Below are positions 42,809 to 51,857 of a stretch of 64,000 nt of DNA, piece by piece. The translations under genes were made by a program, and so were the position numbers. Where the stretch lies: positions 558,001 through 622,000 of the forward strand of contig JALJCQ010000019.1 of NCBI GenBank assembly GCA_023091665.1. The letters are read 5' to 3'. Origin of the DNA: Pythium myriotylum (taxonomy: Eukaryota; Oomycota; Peronosporomycetes; Pythiales; Pythiaceae). The first letter of the stretch is position 1. The number at the start of each line of letters is the position of its first letter. The notes below the pieces were generated by a model. That model saw nothing but the letters and a program-made list of their open reading frames with translations. It was not told where the DNA came from and did not search any database.

Positions 42809-43385
42809 ATTGTCATCTTGTCGACAGGCTTCGTCTCTGCCATCGATACGATGGCGAGTGACAAAACACTACACCACTCACTATAGCGCCGAAGACTAAC
42901 TCCTGAGGAATACCCGCAACTTCGGTGATTCGACGCTTGCCACAGCTTCGAAACCATAATACGCGTTCTTTCGTGCTATATTAGCCATGTATCAGTAGGT
43001 GAAGATGCTTCAATGTCAAAGAAGAAGTTGCTTTTGGAAGCTAATGGAACGTGATTGTTCGAACTCAGGTTCGTTCTGGTACTGTAGTTGTTCACAAGTG
43101 TAGTTGTTCACAAGGCTCGTGATAGCGTCTTCAGAAAATGTGCATTTAACAAAGTCTTACCTTACGAACTTCGGAGGTCAACGATAACGAGCAGCAGGAA
43201 AGGCTTTTGGAACCAAACGGCCATATTTCAGTAGCGCAGAAATATCGTTCGCGTAATCTCAAGCTTCCACATTACAAAACCACCTATCCCACAGGTACCT
43301 ATCCTTTCGATCGGTCGACATATCGGTTTGTAGTTGCTGTGATATGAGTTTGGACGATTGCTTGTGAAGTGACAATGATGATTAT

Positions 43386-43437
43386 GGAAGTGATCTGCAA
43401 CGCATATCCTCCTGGATATGCGTAGCAGATCTCTTCC
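43386..43437. repeat. Near-perfect inverted repeat, 24-base arms
   Basis: Arms 43386-43409 and 43414-43437 match with two mismatches around a 4-base loop. No coding content. Confidence 0.8.
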
Positions 43438-44439
43438 ACCATCAGTTTCGAGGATTCCCCGAGACGAGGCATCTTTGATGGTGACTGTTGCCGGACGCTA
43501 TTTTCTCAGTGTGTAGCATTTAAGCCTTTACTCCGTCGCAACGTTCCGATCTGGCGATCTATCAATTGCAGTTGCTGAGCTACGAACCCGGCTGATTCGT
43601 TGCGACAATTATGAGCAGGAACGAGAACTCACAGACGCGCCCAAAAACTACTGGCGATGTTACTAATACTCGCTCTGGAAGGAGAGCAGAGACCACCTCG
43701 GAGGAAGCGACCTGCTGGCCAATCCGCGAGCGGGGACTCCATGACACGACATGCACGCCACGTGGAATGATGATGCGTAGGAAACGACTGCCAGATTCGA
43801 CGTTGCATGCAATGTGGGCGCTAAAATTTCTAGAGTTGCTGTTGAAGTTTGACTCAGTGGGAGGAGTCCGGTCCCTCGTTTGAGTGGGTCCCTCGTTTAG
43901 AGCTCTCAACTGCACTATTATTTGTATCTCGTTAAACAGGGTATGCTTTATAACATGCATGGAATAGCTGTTTTTGGACTTCGGGAGGTGACAGGGTTCT
44001 TGTGGCTTCGTACAACGCTGCACTCGACGAAAGCTATTATACCTGTTGATAGCAAGCCACGACGTCAATGCAGGTTTGTTGTTGCAAATAAGGTCTACTG
44101 GTCGCACTGAACCTGTCCTGATTGCCTGAATCCGTCACCCTACTCGTTCAACCTCAACTCCGATTCAATGCAGGTTCGTAGCAGTGTCATTGCGTGGAAA
44201 GTTGCGCATACTGCTGCATTTTATATTCCAACACGGCAACGCTGGAGCTGATGATGATGCAGTGAAGTCTATCGAGTTCAACTGATGTGAATCCTAACAG
44301 CTTTGGGTCGTGTCTGACGAGTCCTGTTAGTTCCCGACGCAGTGGGGCTGGATGGACCACCATAGATGCAGGTCCTGGGCAAGGAGCTTAGATTGGCCGG
44401 AGTAGCCTACAAGAGTGGTGGGGTGCGAGGCGTCTGTGC

Positions 44440-44643
44440 TGACGCACGAATCTAGAGCGGGAGTCGTCAGCGCGGTCGCCATTCTGTTGGTGGCTCAAGG
44501 ATTGTGTATGTATTTGGTAGACATTGAGAAGATCCGCGGCGCGCCTGCTGGAAAAGGCGGCGAAGAGTATGGTTTCGAGGCGGGCGATGCCCGCGCAGCT
44601 GCCGGAAGATCAGCGTATCAGCTCCAATGACTGCGACTGTTGG
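44440..44643 (-). pseudogene. Retroelement RNase H remnant
   Basis: The minus-strand reading VAVIGADTLIFRQLRGHRPP, then NHTLRRLFQQARR, lines up with VVWDSALILGQMRSYRPP, then HPTLRPLYAEARR, in the RNase H remnant at 54441-55124. The end (LEPPTEWRP) also aligns, and in another frame a degenerate version of the NKMAD signature is visible (NRMAT). The DGG...NPG and NNQAEY parts are not found. It is a truncated and decayed copy, adjoining a large palindrome. Confidence 0.6.
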
Positions 44644-44759
44644 GATGCGCAGCATTAAGAACGGTGATGAGGCCCCTGTCCTGAGCATGCATAAGTGGTC
44701 AACTCGGAAGAGTCGAAACTGACCGCCGCGCTCCACAGGATAGAGGCTTCGCCTGATGA

Positions 44760-44832
44760 TTTGGTGACCCTCACGAGATGGGCTCAGCCCCTCCTTAGGA
44801 GAAGCTGAGCCCATCTCGTGAGGGTCACCAAA
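44760..44832. repeat. Perfect inverted repeat, 29-base arms
   Basis: Arms 44760-44788 and 44804-44832 are exact complements around a 15-base loop that itself can pair (CTCC with GGAG). It directly abuts the larger palindrome that follows. Confidence 0.9.
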
Positions 44833-45036
44833 GTTGAAATGGACATCTCGCGCATCATCAACTATGCCACGATGGAAGCGAAGCAGCTGGCCCAGAATTC
44901 CTAGGAGGCTCCTAGGCTAGGAGCCTCCTAGGAATTCTGGGCCAGCTCCTAGGCTAGGAGCCTCCTAGGAATTCTGGGCCAGCTGCTTCGCTTCCATCGT
45001 GGCATAGTTGATGATGCGCGAGATGCCCATTTCAAC
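44833..45036. repeat. 204-base nested palindrome with an internal tandem duplication
   Basis: The outer sequence from 44833 is repeated inverted, ending at 45036, with one mismatch seen near the ends. Inside, AGCTGGCCCAGAATTCCTAG and its complement form an inner palindrome rich in CCTAGG. A 37-base segment (44911-44947) is repeated exactly at 44948-44984, which makes the two sides unequal. The right side reads as the C-terminal end of a short minus-strand frame (MGISRIINYATMEAKQLAQ) of unknown origin. Confidence 0.9.
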
Positions 45037-45826
45037 AAATTCGTGGGGCGTAGCGCTGAGCTGTGGTGTGTGACCAGGGCAGCCAGATAACGTAGCGAAT
45101 AACGCTACAAAAGATAAAGATTGACATAGGCCGAGATCAAAGGCTGACTGGAAGTAGAGTGACAACGGATCAGATACTTATGAAAACGTAACACAAATGG
45201 GCGAGCTCGAAAGTGCCGGAAAAGTTCGCTTGAGGCCCCTGCACAGTACCACCGGCCCGTTCTTCGAAGTCATCAAGTCCATTCCCGCAAGGCGTCTGGA
45301 AGCCCTCCTAAACCCGAGTGTGCGGTTCCCTATGTGCTAGATCGTGTTCACCCCCTCTCCACCAACAGCATACTGTCATAGACTATGCGCACGTTCAGAC
45401 AAAGCCAGACATCGTATGAGCTTGCGTGTACCAGCTTTTGTCTCTGGACTGGAAGGAGGAAGTCCTGGCGTGATAATTTTGATTCCTCGACGTGACACGA
45501 GTCCTCATGGAGCACTGTCATGGACGACCAAATTGCCCACCCACACTAACTACTTCGCACAACAGACACCTCCTTGCCCACGTTCGCAGCAGCATGCCAT
45601 GGGTATATTTGGTCTCCTCACATCCGAATCCAACGGACGTACCGTACTAGTTATTAGTCCCGAGATTCCTATGGAGCAGAAGGCTTCCACGATCAGCGTG
45701 ACCGTGCGGCTGGACATTCCTGAGACCGTCTCTGAATGAGCCGTCGAAAACCGCACAGTGTATGCACTATATGGCATCGTCTCAATATCAATTCGAGAGA
45801 CAACGGCGCCGAGGTGGTCAGTACTT
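45037..45826. other. Intergenic, no supported gene
   Basis: A plus-strand frame at 45344-45739 (131 codons) has no recognisable domain. The left end of the expansin inverted repeat begins at 45827. Confidence 0.4.
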
Positions 45827-46280
45827 TACACCGGATCTTTCGCTGAGATCCGCTCCTTTTGCACCGGATGTTCTCAGATGCTGAATTCTAATTGGAGACC
45901 AACACATTATGATTACGCCTTCGACTAAACTACGCTTTTACCAACCACAAAGACAAACGGATGATCACGATGGAGAGCTTCGAACATACTCCCTCGTGAA
46001 CCTTCCCGACAGACCACGCCGAGCTGGGTGGAGAATCGTTCGTCTCGAACAGGTGGGCGGCCAGCATCAGACCTATCGAGGGATTCCTACCGTCCTCATA
46101 CAGTCTTGCTGGATGAATCACCCAGGTCAGTGTCTCTCGCATGGATCTCCGCCTTTGGCTCGGAACCGGATCCGGTGTCGAGCGACAGGACTCTACCCGT
46201 GGGTAGAACCGTCACCTTCCGCACCTGTTCATCATCGTCTTTGTGGCCTCGAGGACCATCTGCTCCAGTGGTCGCAGCCT

Positions 46281-46292
46281 TCATTTCCCAAT
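46281..46292 (+). promoter_or_regulatory. Oomycete Inr/FPR-like start site of expansin copy 1
   Basis: TCATTTCCCAAT lies 57-68 bases upstream of the ATG and fits the oomycete core promoter (TCATTYYN then CAWT...). The same element sits at 50856-50867 for the inverted copy. Confidence 0.6.
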
Positions 46293-46348
46293 CCGCCACG
46301 ACCCCACCGAAGCGTGTCGAGTCCCAACAACACCCCACGACCAGAACG

Positions 46349-47041
46349 ATGCAGTTCCGTCAGTCGCTTGCACTCGCTGCGCTTTTTCTCGGACTCGCGT
46401 CCAACGCCGCCAGTGCGCAGTTCACAGGCGATGGCACGCCCTACGGCTCGGGCTCCGGACCGGTCTCCGGTGGCAACTGCAACTACATGACCGCCGCGCC
46501 GGACGCGTCGTCCCACTACGTCGCCATCAACGCTGCCCAGTGGCAGTCGACGCGCAACTGCGGCCGATGCATCACTGTCTCGTGTACCGACTCTCGCTGC
46601 ACTGACAAGTCCAAGACGCAGCTGCTCTACGTCACGGACCAGTGTCCCGAGTGCAAGCAAGGCGACTTGGACATGTCGCCCGTGGCGCTCAAGGCCATCA
46701 CGGGAGCGACCCACGGTCGGTACAAGATCAAGTGGAACTTTGTGGACTGTCCGATCCGCTCGCCGCTGCAGTACTGTCTCAAGGGTGGCAGCAACGCGTA
46801 CTGGGTGGCGGTGCAGCCGGCCAACTCGGCCGTCGGCATCAAGAGCGTGACCATCAACGGCAAGTCGACGTCGATGGTGCCGTCGTCGTTTTACTTTCTG
46901 GTCACGTCGTCGACGCCCATGGATCTCAAGAAAGTGACCGTGTCAGTGACGTCGATCAATGGTGAGACGATCACCGAGACCGTCGCGCTGAATGTGGGCA
47001 GCTGCACGGCCGGCAAGAAGCAGTTCAGCACGCGGAACTAG
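46349..47041 (+). CDS. Secreted expansin-like protein, copy 1
   Basis: The ATG at 46349 gives 230 residues with a clear signal peptide (residues 1-23, ending ASA, then QFTGDGTPYG); the frame is open further upstream, but that part is promoter. The first domain is the double-psi beta-barrel of expansins. It has GTPYGSGSGPVSGGNCNY near the start, CGRCITVSC, and VTDQCPECKQGDLDMS, which holds the Asp that expansins need. The second part (YCLKGGSNAYWVAVQPANSA ... SFYFLVTSS ... ETVAL) is the beta-sandwich that binds wall polymer. Expected role: loosening plant cell wall, secreted, without hydrolysis. It is a single exon, convergent with copy 2, and the encoded protein is identical to that of copy 4. 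Confidence 0.9.
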   Translation: MQFRQSLALAALFLGLASNAASAQFTGDGTPYGSGSGPVSGGNCNYMTAAPDASSHYVAINAAQWQSTRNCGRCITVSCTDSRCTDKSKTQLLYVTDQCPECKQGDLDMSPVALKAITGATHGRYKIKWNFVDCPIRSPLQYCLKGGSNAYWVAVQPANSAVGIKSVTINGKSTSMVPSSFYFLVTSSTPMDLKKVTVSVTSINGETITETVALNVGSCTAGKKQFSTRN

Positions 47042-47551
47042 AGTGCGCGCGGCAGGTCAGGGTCTCAGCACAAAAACAGAAGTAACGGCCCGAGTGCTGT
47101 GCAATAGCTGTGTAGATGTTGCAGAAGTCGTATGAAATGTGCTAATAGAATGTCACGAACTCGTAAGTGAGTGTTGAGTCCTCAGCAGTGCTGGGTGCAC
47201 TATCGGCAGGTCAAAAGAGAAAACCTTGTTGGTGTAGGTGCTGATGTCTGGTACGCAGTGCACACACCGAAATGAGGCAACCCCACGCGTCCCACCAGTG
47301 CTCGCGTCGCTATGACGTCATGTTCGGAAAAATAGAGGGATAACCACACACGATGGCCAACCCATGGGACCCATTTGTTTGCCATTTATTTGCCAACCCC
47401 ATATCTAACAAAGGCAGAAAGAAGACTGTGTGATGAGGTTCAAGTTCACGTGCATTATACCAGCGATTGGTATTCGAACAAGTCGTGGTCTCAGGTCGTT
47501 ACACCTGGAAAGCGCTCAGTGCAGAGACTGATGCGCTCGCGTCGCGTTAGC
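47042..47551. other. Intergenic between convergent expansin copies 1 and 2
   Basis: This is the 3' flank of both genes, about 510 bases, repeated inverted at 49597-50106. Small frames here (for example the minus-strand 61 codons at 47200-47385) have no recognisable content. Confidence 0.5.
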
Positions 47552-48244
47552 CTAGGCCGTGAACTGCTTGGTGCCGGCCGTGCACTCTCCGACCTTCAAC
47601 GCCACGGTCTCGGTGATGGTCTGGCCGCCGATCGAGGTGACCGCCACCGTGACCTTCTGGAGGTTAGCTGGGTTCGTGGAGGACGCAAGCAAGAAGTAGA
47701 AGGACGAGGGGACCATGGTGGTGGGCTGTCCGTTGATGGTCACGCTCTTGATTCCGACGGCCGAGTTGGCCGGCTGGACGGCAACCCAGTTGGGGTTGCT
47801 GCCACTCTTGAGGCAGTACTGAAGTGGAGTCGTGATGGGACACTTGGCGAAGTCCCACTTGATCTTGTAGCGGCCGTTGTCCGCCCCGGTGATGGCCTTG
47901 AGCGCGACAGGGGACATGTCGAGATCTCCAAACTTGCACTCGGGACACTGGTCCGTGACGTAGAGGAGCTGAGTCTTGGTCTTGTCAGTGCAGCGCGTAT
48001 CCGTGCACGAGACAGTGATGCATCGACCGCAGTTCGCGGTCGACTGCCACTGGGCAGCGTTGATGGCGACGTAGTGGGACGACGCGTCCGGCGCGGCGGT
48101 CATGTAGTTGCAGTTGCCGCCGGATACCGGTCCGGAGCCCGAGCCGTAGGGCGTGCCATCGCCTGTGAACTGGGCGTTGGAGCCAGTGCTCACGAGGGCG
48201 ACGGTGGCGAGTGCGACGAGCGAGAGTGGCTTGGAGAAGAACAT
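47552..48244 (-). CDS. Secreted expansin-like protein, copy 2
   Basis: It encodes 230 residues with a signal peptide unlike that of copy 1 (MFFSKPLSLVALATVALVST, cleaved after GSNA). From QFTGDGTPYG onward it is nearly the same as copy 1, with scattered changes (for example ADNGRYKIKWDF for ATHGRYKIKWNF, and SSTNPANLQKV for SSTPMDLKKV). The Asp-containing LDMS motif and both domains are intact. The gene's 5' end, signal peptide and promoter lie in the unique spacer, so only its mature region is mirrored in copy 3. An Inr/FPR-like site is present upstream. The role is as for copy 1. Confidence 0.9.
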   Translation of the reverse strand: MFFSKPLSLVALATVALVSTGSNAQFTGDGTPYGSGSGPVSGGNCNYMTAAPDASSHYVAINAAQWQSTANCGRCITVSCTDTRCTDKTKTQLLYVTDQCPECKFGDLDMSPVALKAITGADNGRYKIKWDFAKCPITTPLQYCLKSGSNPNWVAVQPANSAVGIKSVTINGQPTTMVPSSFYFLLASSTNPANLQKVTVAVTSIGGQTITETVALKVGECTAGTKQFTA

Positions 48245-48307
48245 CGTGGGGCGAAGCGATGGTCGGTGGTTGGAGGTCTGGGGGTCTGGAGTTGGGCCAG
48301 AGGTGGT

Positions 48308-48321
48308 GAATTGTGGAATGA
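48308..48321 (-). promoter_or_regulatory. Oomycete Inr/FPR-like start site of expansin copy 2
   Basis: On the minus strand TCATTCCACAATTC lies 64-77 bases upstream of the ATG, a near-consensus oomycete core promoter. It is unlike the copy 1 element in sequence but similarly placed. Confidence 0.65.
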
Positions 48322-48852
48322 AGATGGCGGCCGACGTCGTCGCAGGCTGGGCTTGTATCGGGGACCGTGGGGGCGGCGAAGGAGAATCGCGGTGATGTCA
48401 TGGTGTGGGTGAGGGAGTTGAACGACGCGAGGTTAGGCTCATGCACCAGGGGATCATCTTTTTCATCCGACGGACGCCTCCATGTTGCAGTCGAGATGAT
48501 GACGACTTGCCGAAGAGTACTGATCGCGGCGACTTATCCAAGCAGCTCTCTGGATTGAAGATGATGGCCGTCGCCGCAACCTCTGGCTTCTGGTCACTAT
48601 GAGCGTTGATGACCGTGTCAATAGGGCGAGATGTGGATCGTCCCTAAAAGGATCTCGATGGTGGTTGTTAGAGGGTACACCACGATGTCGCCATCCCATC
48701 TTGGTGGGCAATTGGACTAAACGATGTACGGTATCAAGCACTCGGGCCAGCAGGATCGTCTCAAGTCATCCCCGCCAAGCTGAAGACACGATTTTCCGGC
48801 TCGAAGGCCCAAAGTGGCCCGTCTAAGGAAACTACATTTGACTATGCGGTGA
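48322..48852. other. Spacer of the inverted repeat, no gene seen
   Basis: This is the upstream DNA of copy 2 and the unique centre of the inverted repeat. No reading frame is supported. A 13-base hairpin, GATGGGTGGCTTC and its complement, lies just beyond its right end at 48874-48900. Confidence 0.45.
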
Positions 48853-49596
48853 ATGTCAGCGATCTCGGTGATGGATGGGTGGCTTCCGAAGCCACCCATC
48901 GCCTGTGAACTGCGCACTGGCGGCTTTGGACGCGAGTCCGTTTTTCTCGGACTCGCGTCCAACGCCGCCAGTGCGCAGTTCACAGGCGATGGCACGCCCT
49001 ACGGCTCGGGCTCCGGACCGGTCTCCGGTGGCAACTGCAACTACATGACCGCCGCGCCGGACGCGTCGTCCCACTACGTCGCCATCAACGCTGCCCAGTG
49101 GCAGTCGACCGCGAACTGCGGTCGATGCATCACTGTCTCGTGCACGGATACGCGCTGCACTGACAAGACCAAGACTCAGCTCCTCTACGTCACGGACCAG
49201 TGTCCCGAGTGCAAGTTTGGAGATCTCGACATGTCCCCTGTCGCGCTCAAGGCCATCACCGGGGCGGACAACGGCCGCTACAAGATCAAGTGGGACTTCG
49301 CCAAGTGTCCCATCACGACTCCACTTCAGTACTGCCTCAAGAGTGGCAGCAACCCCAACTGGGTTGCCGTCCAGCCGGCCAACTCGGCCGTCGGAATCAA
49401 GAGCGTGACCATCAACGGACAGCCCACCACCATGGTCCCCTCGTCCTTCTACTTCTTGCTTGCGTCCTCCACGAACCCAGCTAACCTCCAGAAGGTCACG
49501 GTGTCGGTCACCTCGATCGGCGGCCAGACCATCACCGAGACCGTGGCGTTGAAGGTCGGAGAGTGCACGGCCGGCACCAAGCAGTTCACGGCCTAG
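48853..49596 (+). pseudogene. Chimeric expansin copy 3, promoter and signal peptide lost
   Basis: The frame opens at 48853 with an unrelated start (MSAISVMDGWLPKPP) and joins expansin sequence at FLGLASNAASAQFTG, the second half of the copy 1/4 signal peptide. Up to about the NCNY codons the DNA follows copy 1/4 (GGTCTCCGGTGG). From about codon 95 on (QWQSTANCGRC) it follows copy 2, with a few changes such as VSVTS for VAVTS. The mature domains are intact, but no complete hydrophobic leader and no Inr/FPR-like site precede it, so it is probably not secreted even if transcribed. It looks like a template-switch or conversion product at the inner edge of the right arm. Confidence 0.75.
48896..48992. 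repeat. Foldback at the copy 3 junction, 45-base arms
   Basis: Arms 48896-48940 and 48948-48992 are inverted copies of the signal-peptide/start-of-mature region of the expansin gene, with one mismatch and a 7-base loop. It marks the breakpoint at which copy 3 lost its true 5' end. Confidence 0.9.
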
Positions 49597-50106
49597 GCTA
49601 ACGCGACGCGAGCGCATCAGTCTCTGCACTGAGCGCTTTCCAGGTGTAACGACCTGAGACCACGACTTGTTCGAATACCAATCGCTGGTATAATGCACGT
49701 GAACTTGAACCTCATCACACAGTCTTCTTTCTGCCTTTGTTAGATATGGGGTTGGCAAATAAATGGCAAACAAATGGGTCCCATGGGTTGGCCATCGTGT
49801 GTGGTTATCCCTCTATTTTTCCGAACATGACGTCATAGCGACGCGAGCACTGGTGGGACGCGTGGGGTTGCCTCATTTCGGTGTGTGCACTGCGTACCAG
49901 ACATCAGCACCTACACCAACAAGGTTTTCTCTTTTGACCTGCCGATAGTGCACCCAGCACTGCTGAGGACTCAACACTCACTTACGAGTTCGTGACATTC
50001 TATTAGCACATTTCATACGACTTCTGCAACATCTACACAGCTATTGCACAGCACTCGGGCCGTTACTTCTGTTTTTGTGCTGAGACCCTGACCTGCCGCG
50101 CGCACT
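49597..50106. other. Intergenic between convergent expansin copies 3 and 4
   Basis: Inverted counterpart of 47042-47551. It holds the 3' flanks of copies 3 and 4; no gene is supported. Confidence 0.5.
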
Positions 50107-50799
50107 CTAGTTCCGCGTGCTGAACTGCTTCTTGCCGGCCGTGCAGCTGCCCACATTCAGCGCGACGGTCTCGGTGATCGTCTCACCATTGATCGACGTC
50201 ACTGACACGGTCACTTTCTTGAGATCCATGGGCGTCGACGACGTGACCAGAAAGTAAAACGACGACGGCACCATCGACGTCGACTTGCCGTTGATGGTCA
50301 CGCTCTTGATGCCGACGGCCGAGTTGGCCGGCTGCACCGCCACCCAGTACGCGTTGCTGCCACCCTTGAGACAGTACTGCAGCGGCGAGCGGATCGGACA
50401 GTCCACAAAGTTCCACTTGATCTTGTACCGACCGTGGGTCGCTCCCGTGATGGCCTTGAGCGCCACGGGCGACATGTCCAAGTCGCCTTGCTTGCACTCG
50501 GGACACTGGTCCGTGACGTAGAGCAGCTGCGTCTTGGACTTGTCAGTGCAGCGAGAGTCGGTACACGAGACAGTGATGCATCGGCCGCAGTTGCGCGTCG
50601 ACTGCCACTGGGCAGCGTTGATGGCGACGTAGTGGGACGACGCGTCCGGCGCGGCGGTCATGTAGTTGCAGTTGCCACCGGAGACCGGTCCGGAGCCCGA
50701 GCCGTAGGGCGTGCCATCGCCTGTGAACTGCGCACTGGCGGCGTTGGACGCGAGTCCGAGAAAAAGCGCAGCGAGTGCAAGCGACTGACGGAACTGCAT
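50107..50799 (-). CDS. Secreted expansin-like protein, copy 4
   Basis: The 230-residue product, starting at 50799 (MQFRQSLALAALFLG), is identical in protein sequence to copy 1 at 46349-47041, and the neighbouring non-coding DNA, including the Inr/FPR-like site, is also the same but inverted. Signal peptide, double-psi beta-barrel with VTDQCPEC and LDMS, and the C-terminal beta-sandwich are all intact. It is convergent with copy 3. Such identity, with sharp ends at 45827 and 51321, points to a very recent duplication, ongoing gene conversion, or an assembly duplication. Expected role as for copy 1: secreted wall loosening on the plant side. Confidence 0.88.
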   Translation of the reverse strand: MQFRQSLALAALFLGLASNAASAQFTGDGTPYGSGSGPVSGGNCNYMTAAPDASSHYVAINAAQWQSTRNCGRCITVSCTDSRCTDKSKTQLLYVTDQCPECKQGDLDMSPVALKAITGATHGRYKIKWNFVDCPIRSPLQYCLKGGSNAYWVAVQPANSAVGIKSVTINGKSTSMVPSSFYFLVTSSTPMDLKKVTVSVTSINGETITETVALNVGSCTAGKKQFSTRN

Positions 50800-50855
50800 C
50801 GTTCTGGTCGTGGGGTGTTGTTGGGACTCGACACGCTTCGGTGGGGTCGTGGCGG

Positions 50856-50867
50856 ATTGGGAAATGA
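50856..50867 (-). promoter_or_regulatory. Oomycete Inr/FPR-like start site of expansin copy 4
   Basis: Inverted counterpart of the site at 46281-46292, at the same distance from the ATG. Confidence 0.6.
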
Positions 50868-51321
50868 AGGCTGCGACCACTGGAGCAGATGGTCCTCGAG
50901 GCCACAAAGACGATGATGAACAGGTGCGGAAGGTGACGGTTCTACCCACGGGTAGAGTCCTGTCGCTCGACACCGGATCCGGTTCCGAGCCAAAGGCGGA
51001 GATCCATGCGAGAGACACTGACCTGGGTGATTCATCCAGCAAGACTGTATGAGGACGGTAGGAATCCCTCGATAGGTCTGATGCTGGCCGCCCACCTGTT
51101 CGAGACGAACGATTCTCCACCCAGCTCGGCGTGGTCTGTCGGGAAGGTTCACGAGGGAGTATGTTCGAAGCTCTCCATCGTGATCATCCGTTTGTCTTTG
51201 TGGTTGGTAAAAGCGTAGTTTAGTCGAAGGCGTAATCATAATGTGTTGGTCTCCAATTAGAATTCAGCATCTGAGAACAACCGGTGCAAAAAGAGCGGAT
51301 CTCAGCGAAAGATCCGGTGTA

Positions 51322-51857
51322 CGAGACCCTCGAATCGTCATTGAGACGCTAGTGCATACACGGAATGGTATGTGTTTCGCGTCTCATTCATTTTTTTTTT
51401 ATTTCCAGGAGTTAGATTGTCAGTGCAGCTAAGGTGACTGCCTGTCATATCGACTCCTCGTCGGTATCTAGTGCGACCGTGTGCGCTTGCGCTTGGGTGT
51501 GATTGAAACCTCCTCTTGTTCGCGAATGGCGCGTTGGATATCTTTTCTCAGGTCGTGTCGTGGGGTGATTGGCCGGTATCTCATTCAGAGACGGTCTCAG
51601 CAGTCTCCAGCCTAGCAGACATGCTTGCTGTGGAAGGCCCTTAGGAAAGCCCCACACCTTATGCTCCAAAGGAATCTTGTAAATGGACTGGCAAGGGCTC
51701 ACAGCCACGTAGTCTGAGTTTGAAAGAGAGAATCGAATGACACAGAGTGGATGCAATAATATGCAATATTTGGGTCCAAGAGGCAAGAAAAGAGAGGACC
51801 AACTTTCACGTAATCGAGGTGGTGTTTGGCTATCGCAAGGCGCACGGGTCGGTAAAT
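51322..51857. other. Intergenic with a small coding-like remnant
   Basis: Outside the right end of the inverted repeat. On the minus strand at 51584-51468 an ATG-started 38-codon frame ends in a basic, nuclear-signal-like stretch (SITPKRKRTRSH) after RKDIQRAIREQEE. It could be the end of a decayed gene, but no family is recognised. A T-rich run lies near 51390. Confidence 0.35.

Larger units (their letters stand above)
40784..44439. other. Gene-poor region, 3.7 kb
   Basis: Frames up to about 130 codons occur on both strands (for example 41387-41770 and 42504-42899), but none has a recognisable domain, a signal peptide or a partner elsewhere in the window. The region carries several foldback palindromes, listed separately, and a pair of TACATGGCTAC words near 42190-42230. 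It looks like old transposon-derived DNA. Confidence 0.45.
45827..48172 (+). repeat. Left arm of 5.5 kb expansin inverted repeat
   Basis: Every position p in this arm corresponds to 97148 - p on the other strand (45827 with 51321, 46349 with 50799, 47552 with 49596, 48172 with 48976), so the arms match over 2346 bases without a net length change. Only a few substitutions were seen, at the outer end and near 47643 and 48125. The arm carries a convergent pair of expansin-like genes. Both outer flanks diverge sharply after the boundary. Confidence 0.9.
48976..51321 (-). repeat. Right arm of 5.5 kb expansin inverted repeat
   Basis: Reverse complement of 45827-48172, with the inner edge at 48976 and outer edge at 51321. 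It holds the mature part of expansin copy 3 and all of copy 4 with its upstream region. Confidence 0.9.

Noticed and set aside
41362..42899. Frames of 85-131 codons at 41.4-42.9 kb
   Set aside because: Overlapping frames on both strands, no signal peptide, domain or paralogue in the window.
42371..44832. Hairpins as transcription terminators
   Set aside because: The organism is eukaryotic, no gene ends there, and no T-run follows.
45344..45739. 131-codon plus-strand frame left of the expansin repeat
   Set aside because: No recognisable content and no promoter-like site; kept only as a note in the intergenic entry.
47375..49773. Long antisense frames over expansin copies 2 and 3 (345 and 305 codons)
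   Set aside because: They are the same shadow in mirror image, opposite well-supported expansin domains.
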